A stretch of DNA of 64,000 nucleotides from Exiguobacterium profundum (GCF_001909285.1 NZ_MRSV01000001.1:2002556-2066555), one strand, 5' to 3'. Shown: positions 32,897 through 42,954, numbered from the stretch's first letter. Notes: generated from the letters alone by a model not told the origin. A program made the numbers and translations.

Positions 32897-35707
32897 TTAT
32901 CTGTCATTTCGTGCCGCAGACTTTTCCTTCTCGTCTAAGAACAACTCTAACTCGGATAACGACGTTTCAAGCGTTCCTTCAATCCGGTCAACTTTAGGCA
33001 AGCTGTTGATGAACTGTTTGCCGTAACGTGTCGTCTCCACACGTCGGTCGAACACGAAGACGGCACCATAATCTCCTTTCGATCGAATCAATCGACCGAC
33101 ACCTTGTTTGAAGCGAATAACCGCTTGGGGCAGGGATAACTCAAAGAATGGTGACTTACCCGTCGCTTCAATTTTCTCAGAACGTGCTTGCATGATCGGC
33201 TGATCGGGCGGTGCGAAGGGAAGTCTTACAATGACAAGGCATGTCAACGCCTCCCCTGGAATATCGACACCTTCCCAAAAGCTTGCTGTCCCAAAGAGAA
33301 TCGACTGTTCCATCCGTTTGAACTGTTTCGTCAAGCGGCTACGCGAGCCGCCGCTCACACCCTGTGCGAGAAGTGTATAAGACGGGTCAAGATGGTCTTT
33401 GACTTGTTCGTAAGTGAGTCGAAGCAATTCGTTCGATGTGAACAAGACGAGCATCCTCCCTTTCGTCACGTTCGCAATTTGGACAATCGACTGGGCCGTC
33501 TGGTCGACGAACTGAGGAAGCGGCACTTCATTGATCAATGGGAAGTCCGACGGTACAAACAGTTTGGCCTGGTCTTTGAAGTTGAATGGTGACGGTAAGA
33601 CGACTCTTCGGACCGGTTCTCCTTCTAATCCAAGGCGTCGTTCCATAAAGCTGAACTTCCCTGAGACCGTCATCGTCGCCGATGTTAAAATCGTTGGTCG
33701 CTTCTTAAACAGACGTTCGTGTAACAACGGTCCGATTTCGACGGGCTGCGTGTATACCGAGGTCAATTTCCGATTCCCTAAATTCAGTTCGACCCAGCTG
33801 ACCGCATCATCGTCGCGCGTCAACATCGTCTCATAGATGACACTCTCGAGTTCACGCACGTCTCCAATCAACGTTTTTAAGTCACCAAGAAGTGCGCGTT
33901 GTTTGAATGTCATATGTTCTTTACGCTCATCGAGCAGTCGATGGAGGTGTCGGAGTGACGTCCGCAACGTCCTCAGTTTGTCCTCGAGTCGATTGGCCAC
34001 TTCTCGAATTGGTCTAAACGTTGCACCTTCCCGCTCGAAACGAACCGTTTGTCGAGGTTCTTTTTTCTTACCTATCGATTGAAGGGACGTCAGAAGGTCT
34101 TCGAGTTCTTCCTCGACCCTTGCAAGAGCCGAATCAATTTGTTGACTGAATGCCTCCGCTTCTTCGGTTACGGATGTCAAATCGGCTAGCTGAATGATGC
34201 GAGAATGGAATTTGCCATCTGCTCCGTAGCCGAACCATTTGAAGAGGCGGTCAAATTGAATCGCATCAAATGTCACACCGAAATGATGAGAGGCCACTTC
34301 CTCGACTTGATGAGCCTCGTCTAATACGAGAGGTGTGTCCGTCGGTAAAATGCCTGCCTGATGCTGTAAATCCGAGAACAGTAAAGCATGATTGGTCACA
34401 ATCAGGTCCGCTTCTTTCGAGCGCAACACGGCTTTCGTGAAAAAGTCACGGCTATACCATGGGTCGAATCGACCAAAATCATTAGAAGCATCTGCTTGAA
34501 TCAAACGCTTGAATGAAGCAGGACCTTGTGTCGCAGATCCCGGGAATGAGAGTTCCTCTAAATCTCCGGTCTCGGTTTCTGTGAGCCAGACGAGTACCAT
34601 CGCTTTACACATCGATGCCAAAAGACCGTCATTTGATTCGTCGAGCACCATCTCGAACTTACGCAAATCGATATAATTGCGTCTCCCTTTCAACAACGTG
34701 AATTCGATCTCAGGAAAAATCTGACGAAGAACAGGTAAGTCTCGATTTAACAACTGTTCTTGCAATTGAATGGTATGCGTACTAATGACGACCGGGCGTT
34801 TCGTCTCGAGGGCATGGTGTGCACTCGGAATCAAGTACGCAAGCGTCTTACCCGTTCCCGTACCCGCCTCGACTAATAATGTTTCCTCATCGTCTAACGC
34901 TTTATAGACGTGACGCATCATTTCGAATTGACTCTGTCTCGGTTCAAACTGCTCAAACAGTGAAGGGAGTGTCTCTTCGATCGTCCGCAAAAGGAACGGC
35001 TCGAACGGTTCACGTTCTGTCGTCGGGACGAAGGCATCCACCGGTCGCCTTAACGCAATTTTGCGGTGGATATCAAAACGTGTTTCGTCGTCTGGACGAA
35101 TCCCGACCTCAAGGATCATCTCATCGAGTAACGGTTCGATATGACTCGTCCATGACTCAGATAACTCTCGAAGTCGTTTCAGCGTCACCATCGGTAAATT
35201 GCGTAAACGGTCGAGCATCCGAATGAAGAGCTCTGCCGTCGCCTCTGCATCACTGAGTGCCCGATGTGCGTCTGTATGTACGAGGTCAAACGTATCCGAT
35301 AGCGCTTCTAACGCATGGCTCTCTAAAGTCGGATACAAGATACGAGCCAATTCGACAGTATCAATGGCTCTCCCTTGAAACGCAAGATAACCCGCTTGTT
35401 CAAGACTCTCATTTAAAAAAGTTAAATCAAATGCGACGTTATGCGCGACAAACACCCGTCCATCTAGCATTTTCCAAATGTCGGGAATCACATCTTCAAA
35501 TGTAGGTGCGTCACTTACATCTTCGTCACTAATCGTTGTCAATTGCGTAATAAAAGGTGGGATTGGTCGACTCGGTCGAATCAAGGTGCTGTAGCGCTCT
35601 ATCACTTCACCCTCTTGTACGACGACCGCCGCAAACTCAATCAATTCATCTCCGGACTTAACGGAATGACCCGTAGTCTCTAAATCCACAATCACATACG
35701 TGTCCAT
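32897..35707 (-). CDS. dinG: DinG-type protein: DnaQ-like exonuclease fused to XPD-family helicase
   Basis: A 936-residue protein. Residues 1-170 form a DEDDh exonuclease (YVIVDLETTG, HNVAFDLTFL, HRALSDAEAT). The rest is an SF2 XPD/DinG helicase: Walker A EAGTGTGKT, DEAH box LDEAH, and motif VI QGVGRLIRS. The four cysteines of the iron-sulfur cluster in E. coli DinG are absent from the region after Walker A, matching the Firmicute type, for which S. aureus DinG is known to act as an exonuclease. ATG 35707 has better ribosome-site spacing than 35716. Sits between panD and ypmA as in B. subtilis. Confidence 0.93.
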   Translation of the reverse strand: MDTYVIVDLETTGHSVKSGDELIEFAAVVVQEGEVIERYSTLIRPSRPIPPFITQLTTISDEDVSDAPTFEDVIPDIWKMLDGRVFVAHNVAFDLTFLNESLEQAGYLAFQGRAIDTVELARILYPTLESHALEALSDTFDLVHTDAHRALSDAEATAELFIRMLDRLRNLPMVTLKRLRELSESWTSHIEPLLDEMILEVGIRPDDETRFDIHRKIALRRPVDAFVPTTEREPFEPFLLRTIEETLPSLFEQFEPRQSQFEMMRHVYKALDDEETLLVEAGTGTGKTLAYLIPSAHHALETKRPVVISTHTIQLQEQLLNRDLPVLRQIFPEIEFTLLKGRRNYIDLRKFEMVLDESNDGLLASMCKAMVLVWLTETETGDLEELSFPGSATQGPASFKRLIQADASNDFGRFDPWYSRDFFTKAVLRSKEADLIVTNHALLFSDLQHQAGILPTDTPLVLDEAHQVEEVASHHFGVTFDAIQFDRLFKWFGYGADGKFHSRIIQLADLTSVTEEAEAFSQQIDSALARVEEELEDLLTSLQSIGKKKEPRQTVRFEREGATFRPIREVANRLEDKLRTLRTSLRHLHRLLDERKEHMTFKQRALLGDLKTLIGDVRELESVIYETMLTRDDDAVSWVELNLGNRKLTSVYTQPVEIGPLLHERLFKKRPTILTSATMTVSGKFSFMERRLGLEGEPVRRVVLPSPFNFKDQAKLFVPSDFPLINEVPLPQFVDQTAQSIVQIANVTKGRMLVLFTSNELLRLTYEQVKDHLDPSYTLLAQGVSGGSRSRLTKQFKRMEQSILFGTASFWEGVDIPGEALTCLVIVRLPFAPPDQPIMQARSEKIEATGKSPFFELSLPQAVIRFKQGVGRLIRSKGDYGAVFVFDRRVETTRYGKQFINSLPKVDRIEGTLETSLSELELFLDEKEKSAARNDR

Positions 35708-35775
35708 AACATCCATCCCATCTTTGGCACGCTCGTGCTTTCTGTCTGTCTCATCTTACCATAGAACAAATAACG

Positions 35776-35808
35776 AAAAAACGGGGATGCCTCTGCCGAC
35801 ATCCCCGA
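35776..35808 (-). terminator. Intrinsic terminator after panD
   Basis: On the minus strand CGGGGATG-TCGGCAGAG-GCATCCCCG followed by six T, 6 bases beyond the panD stop. It separates panBCD from dinG. Confidence 0.88.
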
Positions 35809-35813
35809 ATTCT

Positions 35814-36197
35814 TTACAAAATTGTATGAGCAATCTCTTCGTAAAGAAGTTGATCGACCTCATTTTGTTCGTTCAACACAGCTACTTTCGGACGATGCGT
35901 TTTTGCCTCTTTCGCTGTCATTTGACCGTAAGCCATGATGATGACAACATCACCGACCTGGAAATGACGTGCTGCCGCTCCGTTCAAACAAATCACGCCT
36001 GAACCGCGTTCCCCTTTGATGACATACGTTTCGATGCGAGCACCATTATGGTTGTTCGTAATGTGTACATGTTCATTCTCCATGATACCCACCGCATCCA
36101 TCAAATCCTCATCGATTGTAATCGAACCGACGTAGTGTAAGTTTGCTTCTGTCACTGTTGCTTTATGAAGCTTTGCGTGCATAAATGTACGAATCAT
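35814..36197 (-). CDS. panD: Aspartate 1-decarboxylase
   Basis: Pyruvoyl enzyme making beta-alanine from aspartate for pantothenate. The 127-residue proenzyme has the self-cleavage site [11 protein letters not shown] (Gly-Ser bond giving the pyruvoyl group) and the conserved [13 protein letters not shown] and [16 protein letters not shown] segments. I choose ATG 36197 ([18 protein letters not shown]), 9 bases after AGAAGGG; the longer ORF from 36218 overlaps panC. The last gene of panBCD. Confidence 0.96.
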   Translation of the reverse strand: MIRTFMHAKLHKATVTEANLHYVGSITIDEDLMDAVGIMENEHVHITNNHNGARIETYVIKGERGSGVICLNGAAARHFQVGDVVIIMAYGQMTAKEAKTHRPKVAVLNEQNEVDQLLYEEIAHTIL

Positions 36198-36202
36198 TGG
36201 AT

Positions 36203-37033
36203 TCATCCCTTCTTCCAAATCACATTATCAATCAATCGGGCCCGTTCAAACTGAATGGCCACCGCTAACAAGAGTTCGGTCGAGTCGCTCGAGACGGCAC
36301 CGAGCGTCGGGTAATCGACAAGCTCGACGTAATCGATTTGACTGTTCGGAATCTCGTTCAAACGTTCAGTCAGCTGTCGTTTTACTTCATCAACTTGTTG
36401 ACCTGTATCGAGTGCTTCTCGCGCCATCGTCAATGCGCTGAAAATCCGACTCGCCTCTACCGTTTCGACATCTGACAAATAGACGTTTCGAGAAGATTTG
36501 GCTAGTCCTGTCTCCTCACGAATAATCGGGCAGCGTCGAATCTCGACTGGAACGAAATAATCTCGGACGTATCCTTCGATGAGTGCCACTTGTTGAGCAT
36601 CCTTCAGACCGAAATAAGCACGTGTCGGTTGAACAAGGTTAAATAATTTTGAAACGATTGTCAACACACCATCAAAATGACCGGGACGACTCGCCCCACA
36701 TAATACGTCCGCCCCGTGATGGACGGTCACACGCGCCATGTCAAGTGGATACATCGTCTCCGTCGTCGGATAGAACAAGACATCGACTCCCGCATCACGT
36801 GCCAACTTCTCATCCCGTTCAAAGTCGCGGGGGTAACGGTCGAGGTCTTCATTCGGTCCGAACTGTGTCGGATTGACAAAAATACTCATGACAACGACGT
36901 CATTTTCCCGTCGCGCGTTTTCAACGAGGCTCATATGTCCTTCATGCAAATATCCCATCGTCGGCACGAAGCCAATCGTTTGATTCGTTGGTAAGGCAAT
37001 ACGTAATTCTTCGACGGTCGATACAATCTTCAT
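36203..37033 (-). CDS. panC: Pantothenate synthetase
   Basis: Joins pantoate and beta-alanine with ATP. The 276-residue protein has the adenylate-forming signatures [16 protein letters not shown] (HxGH), [16 protein letters not shown], and YFGLKDAQQ, and SSRNVYLS in the C-terminal half. The start overlaps the panB stop by 4 bases, and panD follows. Confidence 0.97.
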   Translation of the reverse strand: MKIVSTVEELRIALPTNQTIGFVPTMGYLHEGHMSLVENARRENDVVVMSIFVNPTQFGPNEDLDRYPRDFERDEKLARDAGVDVLFYPTTETMYPLDMARVTVHHGADVLCGASRPGHFDGVLTIVSKLFNLVQPTRAYFGLKDAQQVALIEGYVRDYFVPVEIRRCPIIREETGLAKSSRNVYLSDVETVEASRIFSALTMAREALDTGQQVDEVKRQLTERLNEIPNSQIDYVELVDYPTLGAVSSDSTELLLAVAIQFERARLIDNVIWKKG

Positions 37034-37866
37034 CCTTTTCCTCCATACAATGAGTCGAGTAACGACTCATCCATTGTGAACGTATGACGTTCTAACGGGA
37101 AGTGACCGTTCTTCGTCTCTTCGACATAAGAACGGATAGCATCCGTCGCCACTTCATTCACGTCTGCATACGCTTGGACAAATTTAGGGAGACGGTCCAC
37201 CCCATATTTCAATACGTCATGATAGACGAGCACTTGGCCGTCGACATCTGCACCTGCACCGATTCCGATGACAGGAATCGTCAATTCTTCTGCGATCCGT
37301 TTTGCCAATTGGTGAGGGATACACTCAAGGACGAGCATCTTCGCGCCAGCACGTTCCGCAGCCAAGCTATCTTGAAGGAGTGTCTCGGCAGCCTCTAGGG
37401 ACTTCCCTTGTACTTTATATCCTTCTAGGACGCCAACCGATTGAGGGGTCAACCCTAGATGGGCGACACATGGCATGCCGACTTGTGTCAAGCGGTCAAT
37501 CGTATGAAGCACGTCACCGGCCCCTTCTAGTTTGATGGCATCCGCACGGCCTTCTTGGAATAAACGCGATGCTGCCTGTAACGTCCGATCGAAGTCTCCG
37601 TGATATGACGCAAACGGCATATCTACCACAACGAACGTATTTTGTGCTCCGCGGCGTACCGCTTTCGAATGATGGAGCATGTCCTCCATCGTCACCGGAA
37701 TCGTCGAATCATAACCAAGTACGACCATCCCAAGTGAATCACCTACTAATATCAAATCGACACCGGCCGATTCGGCAAGTTTGGCTGACGGATAATCATA
37801 TGCCGTCAACATGACGAGCTTTTCTTGCTCGTTCATTTTTTTTAACATTGTAGTCATCGTGTGCAT
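37030..37866 (-). CDS. panB: 3-methyl-2-oxobutanoate hydroxymethyltransferase
   Basis: First committed step of pantothenate synthesis, adding a hydroxymethyl group from methylene-THF to ketoisovalerate. The 278-residue TIM-barrel protein has [30 protein letters not shown] and the metal/substrate segments [16 protein letters not shown] and [19 protein letters not shown] 37866 has a near-perfect AAGGAGGAG site 6 bases upstream; the longer open frame to 38064 runs through the leader and lacks support. A 190-base structured leader precedes it. Confidence 0.96.
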   Translation of the reverse strand: MHTMTTMLKKMNEQEKLVMLTAYDYPSAKLAESAGVDLILVGDSLGMVVLGYDSTIPVTMEDMLHHSKAVRRGAQNTFVVVDMPFASYHGDFDRTLQAASRLFQEGRADAIKLEGAGDVLHTIDRLTQVGMPCVAHLGLTPQSVGVLEGYKVQGKSLEAAETLLQDSLAAERAGAKMLVLECIPHQLAKRIAEELTIPVIGIGAGADVDGQVLVYHDVLKYGVDRLPKFVQAYADVNEVATDAIRSYVEETKNGHFPLERHTFTMDESLLDSLYGGKG

Positions 37867-38060
37867 CTGTTTCTCCTCCTTAACGTGGAGACAGGAAAGA
37901 ATAAACGCCTTCTTACACAGATGGCAAGAAGGCGCACGAAAAACAAATTCATGGTTTTCATGAGTTAGTGTCCTTCTGTCCCTGTCATAATGATCAAGGC
38001 AGACAACTGAATGTGACAGTCTGCAAGCGCGGTACACTTCAAGAATTGATAGCGTCCGAC
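37867..38060 (-). promoter_or_regulatory. Structured mRNA leader of panBCD (possible pan-motif RNA)
   Basis: From the predicted start point near 38060 the leader runs about 190 bases to panB. It contains a hairpin CGCCTTCTT ... AAGAAGGCG (37904-37935 region) followed by a weak T-rich stretch, and a segment GGGACAG(A)AAGGA upstream that can pair with TCTTTCCTGTCTCC just before the ribosome site, an alternative fold. A conserved 'pan motif' RNA is known upstream of panB genes in Firmicutes; I could not confirm its consensus by eye. Confidence 0.4.
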
Positions 38061-38066
38061 ACATTA

Positions 38067-38095
38067 AGTATAGTCGATGGTCTCGCTTTCATCAA
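38067..38095 (-). promoter_or_regulatory. Probable sigma-A promoter of panBCD
   Basis: On the minus strand TTGATG (38090-38095) and TATACT (38067-38072) are 17 bases apart. The -35 box overlaps the birA stop codon, so panBCD can be transcribed apart from bshB1-bshA-cca-birA. Confidence 0.65.
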
Positions 38096-39054
38096 TCATT
38101 CCACACTGCAATCTCAGCAGAATAGACCGGTTCGACCGTTCCATCCACTTCGAGTAGCAGTGCCCCTTCCTCCGAGATGCCTCGCATGACACCTGTTCGC
38201 GATGTCCGGGACACACTCAAGGTGATCGACTCATTTAAATAGGCGGCATGTTTCATCCAGTTCAAGCGAACCGGTGCAAATCCTACGTCAAGGAATCGGT
38301 CGTATTCGGTCTCGAGTTCTGCCAATAGTTCTGCCAATAACTCACTGCGATGATACCTCGTCCCGGTCTCTAAATAAAGGGAGGTCGCCCGGTGCGCCAA
38401 CTCAGTCGGAATGTCATCGCCGTTGACATTCATTCCGAACCCTAAAATGACGGCTTGAATGCGGTCCCCTTCCGTTTGCATTTCCGTCAAAATGCCTCCG
38501 ATTTTCTTGCCATTTAACAGTAAATCGTTAGGCCATTTGATTGTCACGTCAAGGTCCCGCGCATTCAACGCTTTCGCAAACGCACTTGCCGCCATCAAGG
38601 TCAGCTTTGATGCGTCGCGAATGGGTAATTCCGGTCTTAAAATCACACTTGCCGCGATATTGACGTGCTTCGGATTGTGCCAGTTACGACCGAGTTGTCC
38701 GCGACCGGCCGTCTGTTCCTCGCTCATGACGAGCGTCCCCTCTGGCACGTGTTGTTGCGCCAGCTCATGGGCGATTCGTTGTGTCGTGTCGATTTGGTCA
38801 AACGCATGGACGATTTGACCGAACCGTCCCTTCCGATATGACGCAAACGCTGGTTCATCGAATCGGTCACTTTGCTCAAGCAATTGGTATCCTTTTCTTG
38901 GGATCGTATGAATCGCATAACCGTCTTGCTTAAGCGTTTCGATATGTTTCCAAATAGCGGTACGTGAAATATTTAATTGACGGGCCAATTCTTGGCCACT
39001 CCATACTTCACCATCTTGTAATAGCGTCAGAACACGCCCGCGCGTTGAAGCCAT
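38092..39054 (-). CDS. birA: Biotin protein ligase / biotin operon repressor
   Basis: Bifunctional BirA, 320 residues. Residues 1-60 form a winged helix-turn-helix (ELARQLNISRTAIWKHIETLKQDGY), followed by the ligase domain with the biotinyl-AMP loop AGRGQLGRNWHNP, KWPNDLLLNGKKIGGIL and a small C-terminal SH3-like domain (SRTGVMRGISEEGALLLEVDG). It should biotinylate carboxylases and repress biotin genes. It overlaps cca by 28 bases. Confidence 0.95.
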   Translation of the reverse strand: MASTRGRVLTLLQDGEVWSGQELARQLNISRTAIWKHIETLKQDGYAIHTIPRKGYQLLEQSDRFDEPAFASYRKGRFGQIVHAFDQIDTTQRIAHELAQQHVPEGTLVMSEEQTAGRGQLGRNWHNPKHVNIAASVILRPELPIRDASKLTLMAASAFAKALNARDLDVTIKWPNDLLLNGKKIGGILTEMQTEGDRIQAVILGFGMNVNGDDIPTELAHRATSLYLETGTRYHRSELLAELLAELETEYDRFLDVGFAPVRLNWMKHAAYLNESITLSVSRTSRTGVMRGISEEGALLLEVDGTVEPVYSAEIAVWND

Positions 39055-40166
39055 CGTTTCGCCTCCTCTTTCAATACTGTCTCATGGTTCGGTAACTCGT
39101 TTAAGATGACGCGTCGTTCGAGGTCGTCTAACAGATGCTTGATCGCTTCCCCTCGTGCCCCGAGCGCTAAGGCGTCCCGGCCGTCAAATTTCAACTCTTT
39201 TCGTGACGTCATCGGGAGCGACTGTTTCAGTTCACGGCTACGGTCTTTCTCCCCGTTCATCCGGAAATAAGTGGAGAGCGTCTGTTCATCCGTCGAATAA
39301 ATCGTCATCCGGTCAAGTCCCGTCTCACAGAGCAGTGCAAGCGTACGCGCCTCCCGTTTGATCGCGTTCGACCGTTTCCATGGCGATAGCCAGCTGTCAT
39401 CCTGTGCATGATAGAGAAAGAGTGCCCATCCGCTGACCGCGTTCACAGGTATCCGAGCGTCCTCTTGGACACGCTGCATCAGTTCGGTCGTCACGTTCGG
39501 TAAATAGCGATGAATGCCGAGCTCGACCATTTCACCTAGCGCTTTCTTGTAAGCAGGTCCCGTCAACAGTTTCTCAAATTCGATCGCGATACGCTCCATC
39601 GCAATTTGTTCGAGCTTATGACCGAGCCCGCTCGCTGCTTCCCGCAACTCGTCATGTAAGGTGAAGTCGAGTTGTGACATGAAGCGAAGCGCACGCATGA
39701 TGCGTAGCGCGTCCTCTCCAAACCGTTCAAACGGACTGCCGACTGTTCGGATGATTCGTTCTTCTAGATCATGTTGACCATCGAATAAATCGACCACTCG
39801 TCCATCATGGAACGCCATCGCGTTCATCGTGAAGTCCCTTCGTAATAAATCCTCTTCAAGCGATACCCCGAGTGCGACATGGTCCGGTCGTCTCGAATCC
39901 GAATACGATCCTTCCGAACGGAACGTCGTCACTTCGAACGGATGGTGGTCAATAATGACCGTGACAGTCCCATGTTCGATACCGGTCGGAACCGACTTCG
40001 GGAACAACGCCATCACCTCTTCCGGGAAGAGGGACGTCGCCAAATCGATATCATCGGGCAGACTCCCGAGCACATAATCCCGAACAGCACCACCGACGAT
40101 ATACGCCTCGCCACCATGCTGTTCGATCGTGTCAATGATTTGTTTTGCGTATTCCCATTCCGTCAT
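39027..40166 (-). CDS. cca: CCA-adding tRNA nucleotidyltransferase
   Basis: Adds or repairs the 3' CCA end of tRNAs. The 379-residue protein has the class II nucleotidyltransferase motifs AYIVGGAVRDYVLGSLPDDIDLATS (metal-binding DxD) and RRDFTMNAMAF, followed by EDALRIMRALRFMSQL, the nucleotide-recognition helix region. Lies between bshA and birA with overlaps on both sides, the conserved Bacillus order. Confidence 0.96.
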   Translation of the reverse strand: MTEWEYAKQIIDTIEQHGGEAYIVGGAVRDYVLGSLPDDIDLATSLFPEEVMALFPKSVPTGIEHGTVTVIIDHHPFEVTTFRSEGSYSDSRRPDHVALGVSLEEDLLRRDFTMNAMAFHDGRVVDLFDGQHDLEERIIRTVGSPFERFGEDALRIMRALRFMSQLDFTLHDELREAASGLGHKLEQIAMERIAIEFEKLLTGPAYKKALGEMVELGIHRYLPNVTTELMQRVQEDARIPVNAVSGWALFLYHAQDDSWLSPWKRSNAIKREARTLALLCETGLDRMTIYSTDEQTLSTYFRMNGEKDRSRELKQSLPMTSRKELKFDGRDALALGARGEAIKHLLDDLERRVILNELPNHETVLKEEAKRWLQRAGVF

Positions 40167-41284
40167 GATGTCACCACCTGTTCATACAAGCGTTCATATT
40201 CGGTCACGATATCTTGTGAGGCGAAGCGCCGAGATTTCACCAATCCGTTTTGTCGGAACCGTTCTCGTAGCTCACGATCGGTCAAGAGCCGCTCTATCGC
40301 AGAGGCGGCCTGGCTCGCATCCCCTTTAGGAACGACGAAACCATCCTCACCGTCCGTGATCACTTCCGGCAGCCCACCCGCATCGCTCACGACAGAGGGC
40401 ACACCCGTCGCCATCGCCTCGAGCGCCACGAGACCGAACGCCTCCTTGTCTGATAACAGGACGTGAACGTCGCTGATTGCAAGAAGTGCGGCGACTTGTT
40501 CTTGTTTCCCGGCAAAGATGACCTGCTCTTCAAGCCCCATCTCCGTCACGAGTCGACGCATCGCACCCATAAGCGGACCATCTCCGACGAGCAATAGTTT
40601 CTTATTCGGCACATCCATCTGATCGAACGCCTCCAGGACGAGGTCGACGCGTTTGACAGGACGGAAGTTTGAAATGTGGATGGCGACCCGGTCCTCATCC
40701 GACAAGCCGTACCGTTCCCGTAATGTCGGGTCGAATTGAGGCGTATACACCGATTCATCGATGAAGTTATGGATGACTTGGATCGGCAAATCACTGGCAA
40801 TCCGCTCTTCTGTCTCCCGTTTCAAACTATGAGAGACCGCCGTGATCGCGTTCGATTGACGCAGCCCGTATAGAATGGCCGGTTTCAGTTCCTCGTCCTC
40901 ACCGAGTACGGTGATATCGGTACCATGTAACGTCGACACGATCGGGGTCTTCACACCCGCCATCTCACGACCAAGCGCAGCACAAACGGCATGCGGTACG
41001 GCATAGTGTGCATGGATGACATCGAGACCGAACGATTGGATGACACTCGCAATCTTCGCTGACAATGTCATATCATACGGCGGATAACGAAAGACGGAAT
41101 ATTGATTGATTTCGACTTGATGGAACGTAATATTTGGGTGATAGGCGTTCAAACGAAACGGCATGCTGCTCGTGATAAAATGGACATCATGCCCACGGTC
41201 CGCAAGCTTCATCCCGAGCTCTGTCGCTAAAATCCCAGAGCCTCCGACAGATGGATAACAAAGAATCCCAATCCGATACGTCAT
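40163..41284 (-). CDS. bshA: N-acetyl-alpha-D-glucosaminyl L-malate synthase
   Basis: GT4 glycosyltransferase catalysing the first step of bacillithiol synthesis (UDP-GlcNAc plus malate). The 373-residue sequence has GYPSVGGSGILATELG-like N-terminal loop (CYPSVGGSGILATELG), ISTLHGTDI-type acceptor motif STLHGTDITVLG, and the EX7E motif EAFGLVALE. It overlaps cca and bshB1 by 4 bases each. Confidence 0.95.
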   Translation of the reverse strand: MTYRIGILCYPSVGGSGILATELGMKLADRGHDVHFITSSMPFRLNAYHPNITFHQVEINQYSVFRYPPYDMTLSAKIASVIQSFGLDVIHAHYAVPHAVCAALGREMAGVKTPIVSTLHGTDITVLGEDEELKPAILYGLRQSNAITAVSHSLKRETEERIASDLPIQVIHNFIDESVYTPQFDPTLRERYGLSDEDRVAIHISNFRPVKRVDLVLEAFDQMDVPNKKLLLVGDGPLMGAMRRLVTEMGLEEQVIFAGKQEQVAALLAISDVHVLLSDKEAFGLVALEAMATGVPSVVSDAGGLPEVITDGEDGFVVPKGDASQAASAIERLLTDRELRERFRQNGLVKSRRFASQDIVTEYERLYEQVVTS

Positions 41285-41964
41285 GCGAGTTCACCTGCCT
41301 GTTTTACGACATATGGTCGAACGCGCTTCAACCCTTCCGCATAGGCGACTCCAATCAAGCTCCCAAAATGGCGTTCACGGGCGATGACCCGTTCCACATA
41401 TGCATCGGTGAGCGGTGTCTTTACTCCATCGACCGGAGTGAACTGACTCGCGTAACATTGAAGCGCCCGTGTCTTCACTTCGATCGTGTCACTAATATCC
41501 ACGCACACATCCGGTTCGACGTGAGCATTGATCATATATTGGTACACACTTTCAGGACGATATGCCTCGAGTTCGGGTAAGTACTTTCGGATCCCGGCAT
41601 TAAACAGCGCCTCTGTCACGAGATGGGCGCAGGCTGCATGGTCAGGATGGCGGTCGACCTCATATGGATAGAGCAAGTGGGTTGGGCGCTCACGGCGAAT
41701 CAAGGAGACGATTGCCTCGAGCTGCTCTTCTCCCCCGTCAATCCCTCGGTCTTTAAATCCTAGATTGATTCGACGGACACTAAGCACGTCATCAGCCGCA
41801 CTTGCCTCCTGTCGTCTCGTTTCTACATCACCATTTGAAGAAAGTTCCGCTCTCGTCAAATCGACGTATACGACCTCAGTCTTCTCTTTCGTCCATTGGG
41901 CGGTCATGCCGGCGATCCCGATTTCGATATCGTCCGGATGTGCCCCGATGGCTACTACTTTCAT
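41281..41964 (-). CDS. bshB1: Bacillithiol biosynthesis deacetylase
   Basis: Zinc-dependent LmbE-family deacetylase acting on GlcNAc-malate. The 227-residue protein begins with AIGAHPDDIEIG (zinc and catalytic AHPDD) and has DRHPDHAACAHL as the second metal motif. First gene of bshB1-bshA-cca-birA. The mgsA and dapB genes found upstream of it in B. subtilis are absent; a divergent YitT-type gene is there instead. Confidence 0.95.
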   Translation of the reverse strand: MKVVAIGAHPDDIEIGIAGMTAQWTKEKTEVVYVDLTRAELSSNGDVETRRQEASAADDVLSVRRINLGFKDRGIDGGEEQLEAIVSLIRRERPTHLLYPYEVDRHPDHAACAHLVTEALFNAGIRKYLPELEAYRPESVYQYMINAHVEPDVCVDISDTIEVKTRALQCYASQFTPVDGVKTPLTDAYVERVIARERHFGSLIGVAYAEGLKRVRPYVVKQAGELA

Positions 41965-42076
41965 CTACATCACCTCTTCTTTGAAAAGTATAGCCGACTC
42001 GTTTCTGAATGTCATATGTTCAGGGTAGTCAATCGAACTGTTTTTCGAGTACTCTTTCTAAGGGGAGGTGAACCTG

Positions 42077-42952
42077 ATGACGGTACAATTACCGATTCGT
42101 GTTCGAAATATTATTTTTATCTTAATAGGTTCTTTTATTTTTGCATTCGGCGTTTATCACTTCAACGTCCAAAATAATTTGGCCGAGGGTGGGTTCACCG
42201 GGATCACATTGATTCTCCGCGGACTATTTGATATCTCACCTTCTGTCACGAACTTGGCATTAAACATCCCGCTCTTTTTCATGAGTTACTAGTTGTTAGG
42301 TCGCACGACCTTCATCTATACGCTCATCGGGACGTTTTCCTTTTCACTTTGGTACGCACTCATCGCCAAGTATTCGACGCTCGTCATCGACTTGACGGAC
42401 GATATGGTGCTCGCAAGTCTGTTCGCCGGGCTCTTCATCGGGGTCGGTCTTGGCATCATCTTCAACAATGGCGGGACGACGGGCGGCGTCGATATCATCG
42501 CACGACTCGTACAACGCTATTTCGGATGGTCGATTGGGAAGACGTTTCTCATCTTTGACTTCTTTGTCATCGTCCTCAGTTTGACATACCTCGACATTCG
42601 TGAGGCGATGTACACGCTTCTCGCCGTCTATATCGGGGCACGCGTCATCGACTCGATGCAAGAAGGAACGTATGCCGGTAAAGCGGCGATGATCATCAGT
42701 GACCATCGGACTGCAATTGCGGATGGTATTCATGCGACGATGAACCGCGGCACGACCCGTCTGCTCGCGAAAGGCGGTTATTCGAACCGAGAACTCGAGG
42801 TCTTATATGTCGTCGTCGGCCGTAACGAAGTGAACCGTTTGAAGACAATCGTCAAACAAATCGACCCGCATGCGTTCGTCACGTTCCATCACGTGTATGA
42901 AGTCGGAGGCGAAGGGTTTACGTTCGATGAAAATCGGATGCCTTTGAAATAA
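42077..42952 (+). pseudogene. YitT-family membrane protein (YpjC-like) interrupted by one in-frame TAG
   Basis: Read through, a 291-residue YitT/DUF161 protein: five or six membrane helices, the YitT signature region FNVQNNLAEGGFTGITLIL (near residue 30) and NGGTTGGVDIIARL, then a C-terminal DUF2179 cytoplasmic domain (GTYAGKAAMIISDHRTAIADGIHATMNRGTTRL). A TAG at 42290-42292 (codon 72) interrupts FFMSY-LLGRTTFIYT; the frame does not shift and both sides are conserved, so a single base change explains it. ATG 42077 follows AGGGGAGGTGA. No function is established for the family. Confidence 0.85.
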
Positions 42953-42954
42953 GC

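Noticed and set aside
37867-38060. T-box riboswitch before panB
   Set aside because: GTGTACCGCG resembles part of the T-box, but the AGGGTGGNACC core, Stem I and the terminator/antiterminator layout are not there.
37867-38064. Longer panB start at 38064
   Set aside because: The extension runs through the leader, contains no family sequence, and lacks the strong ribosome site present at 37866.
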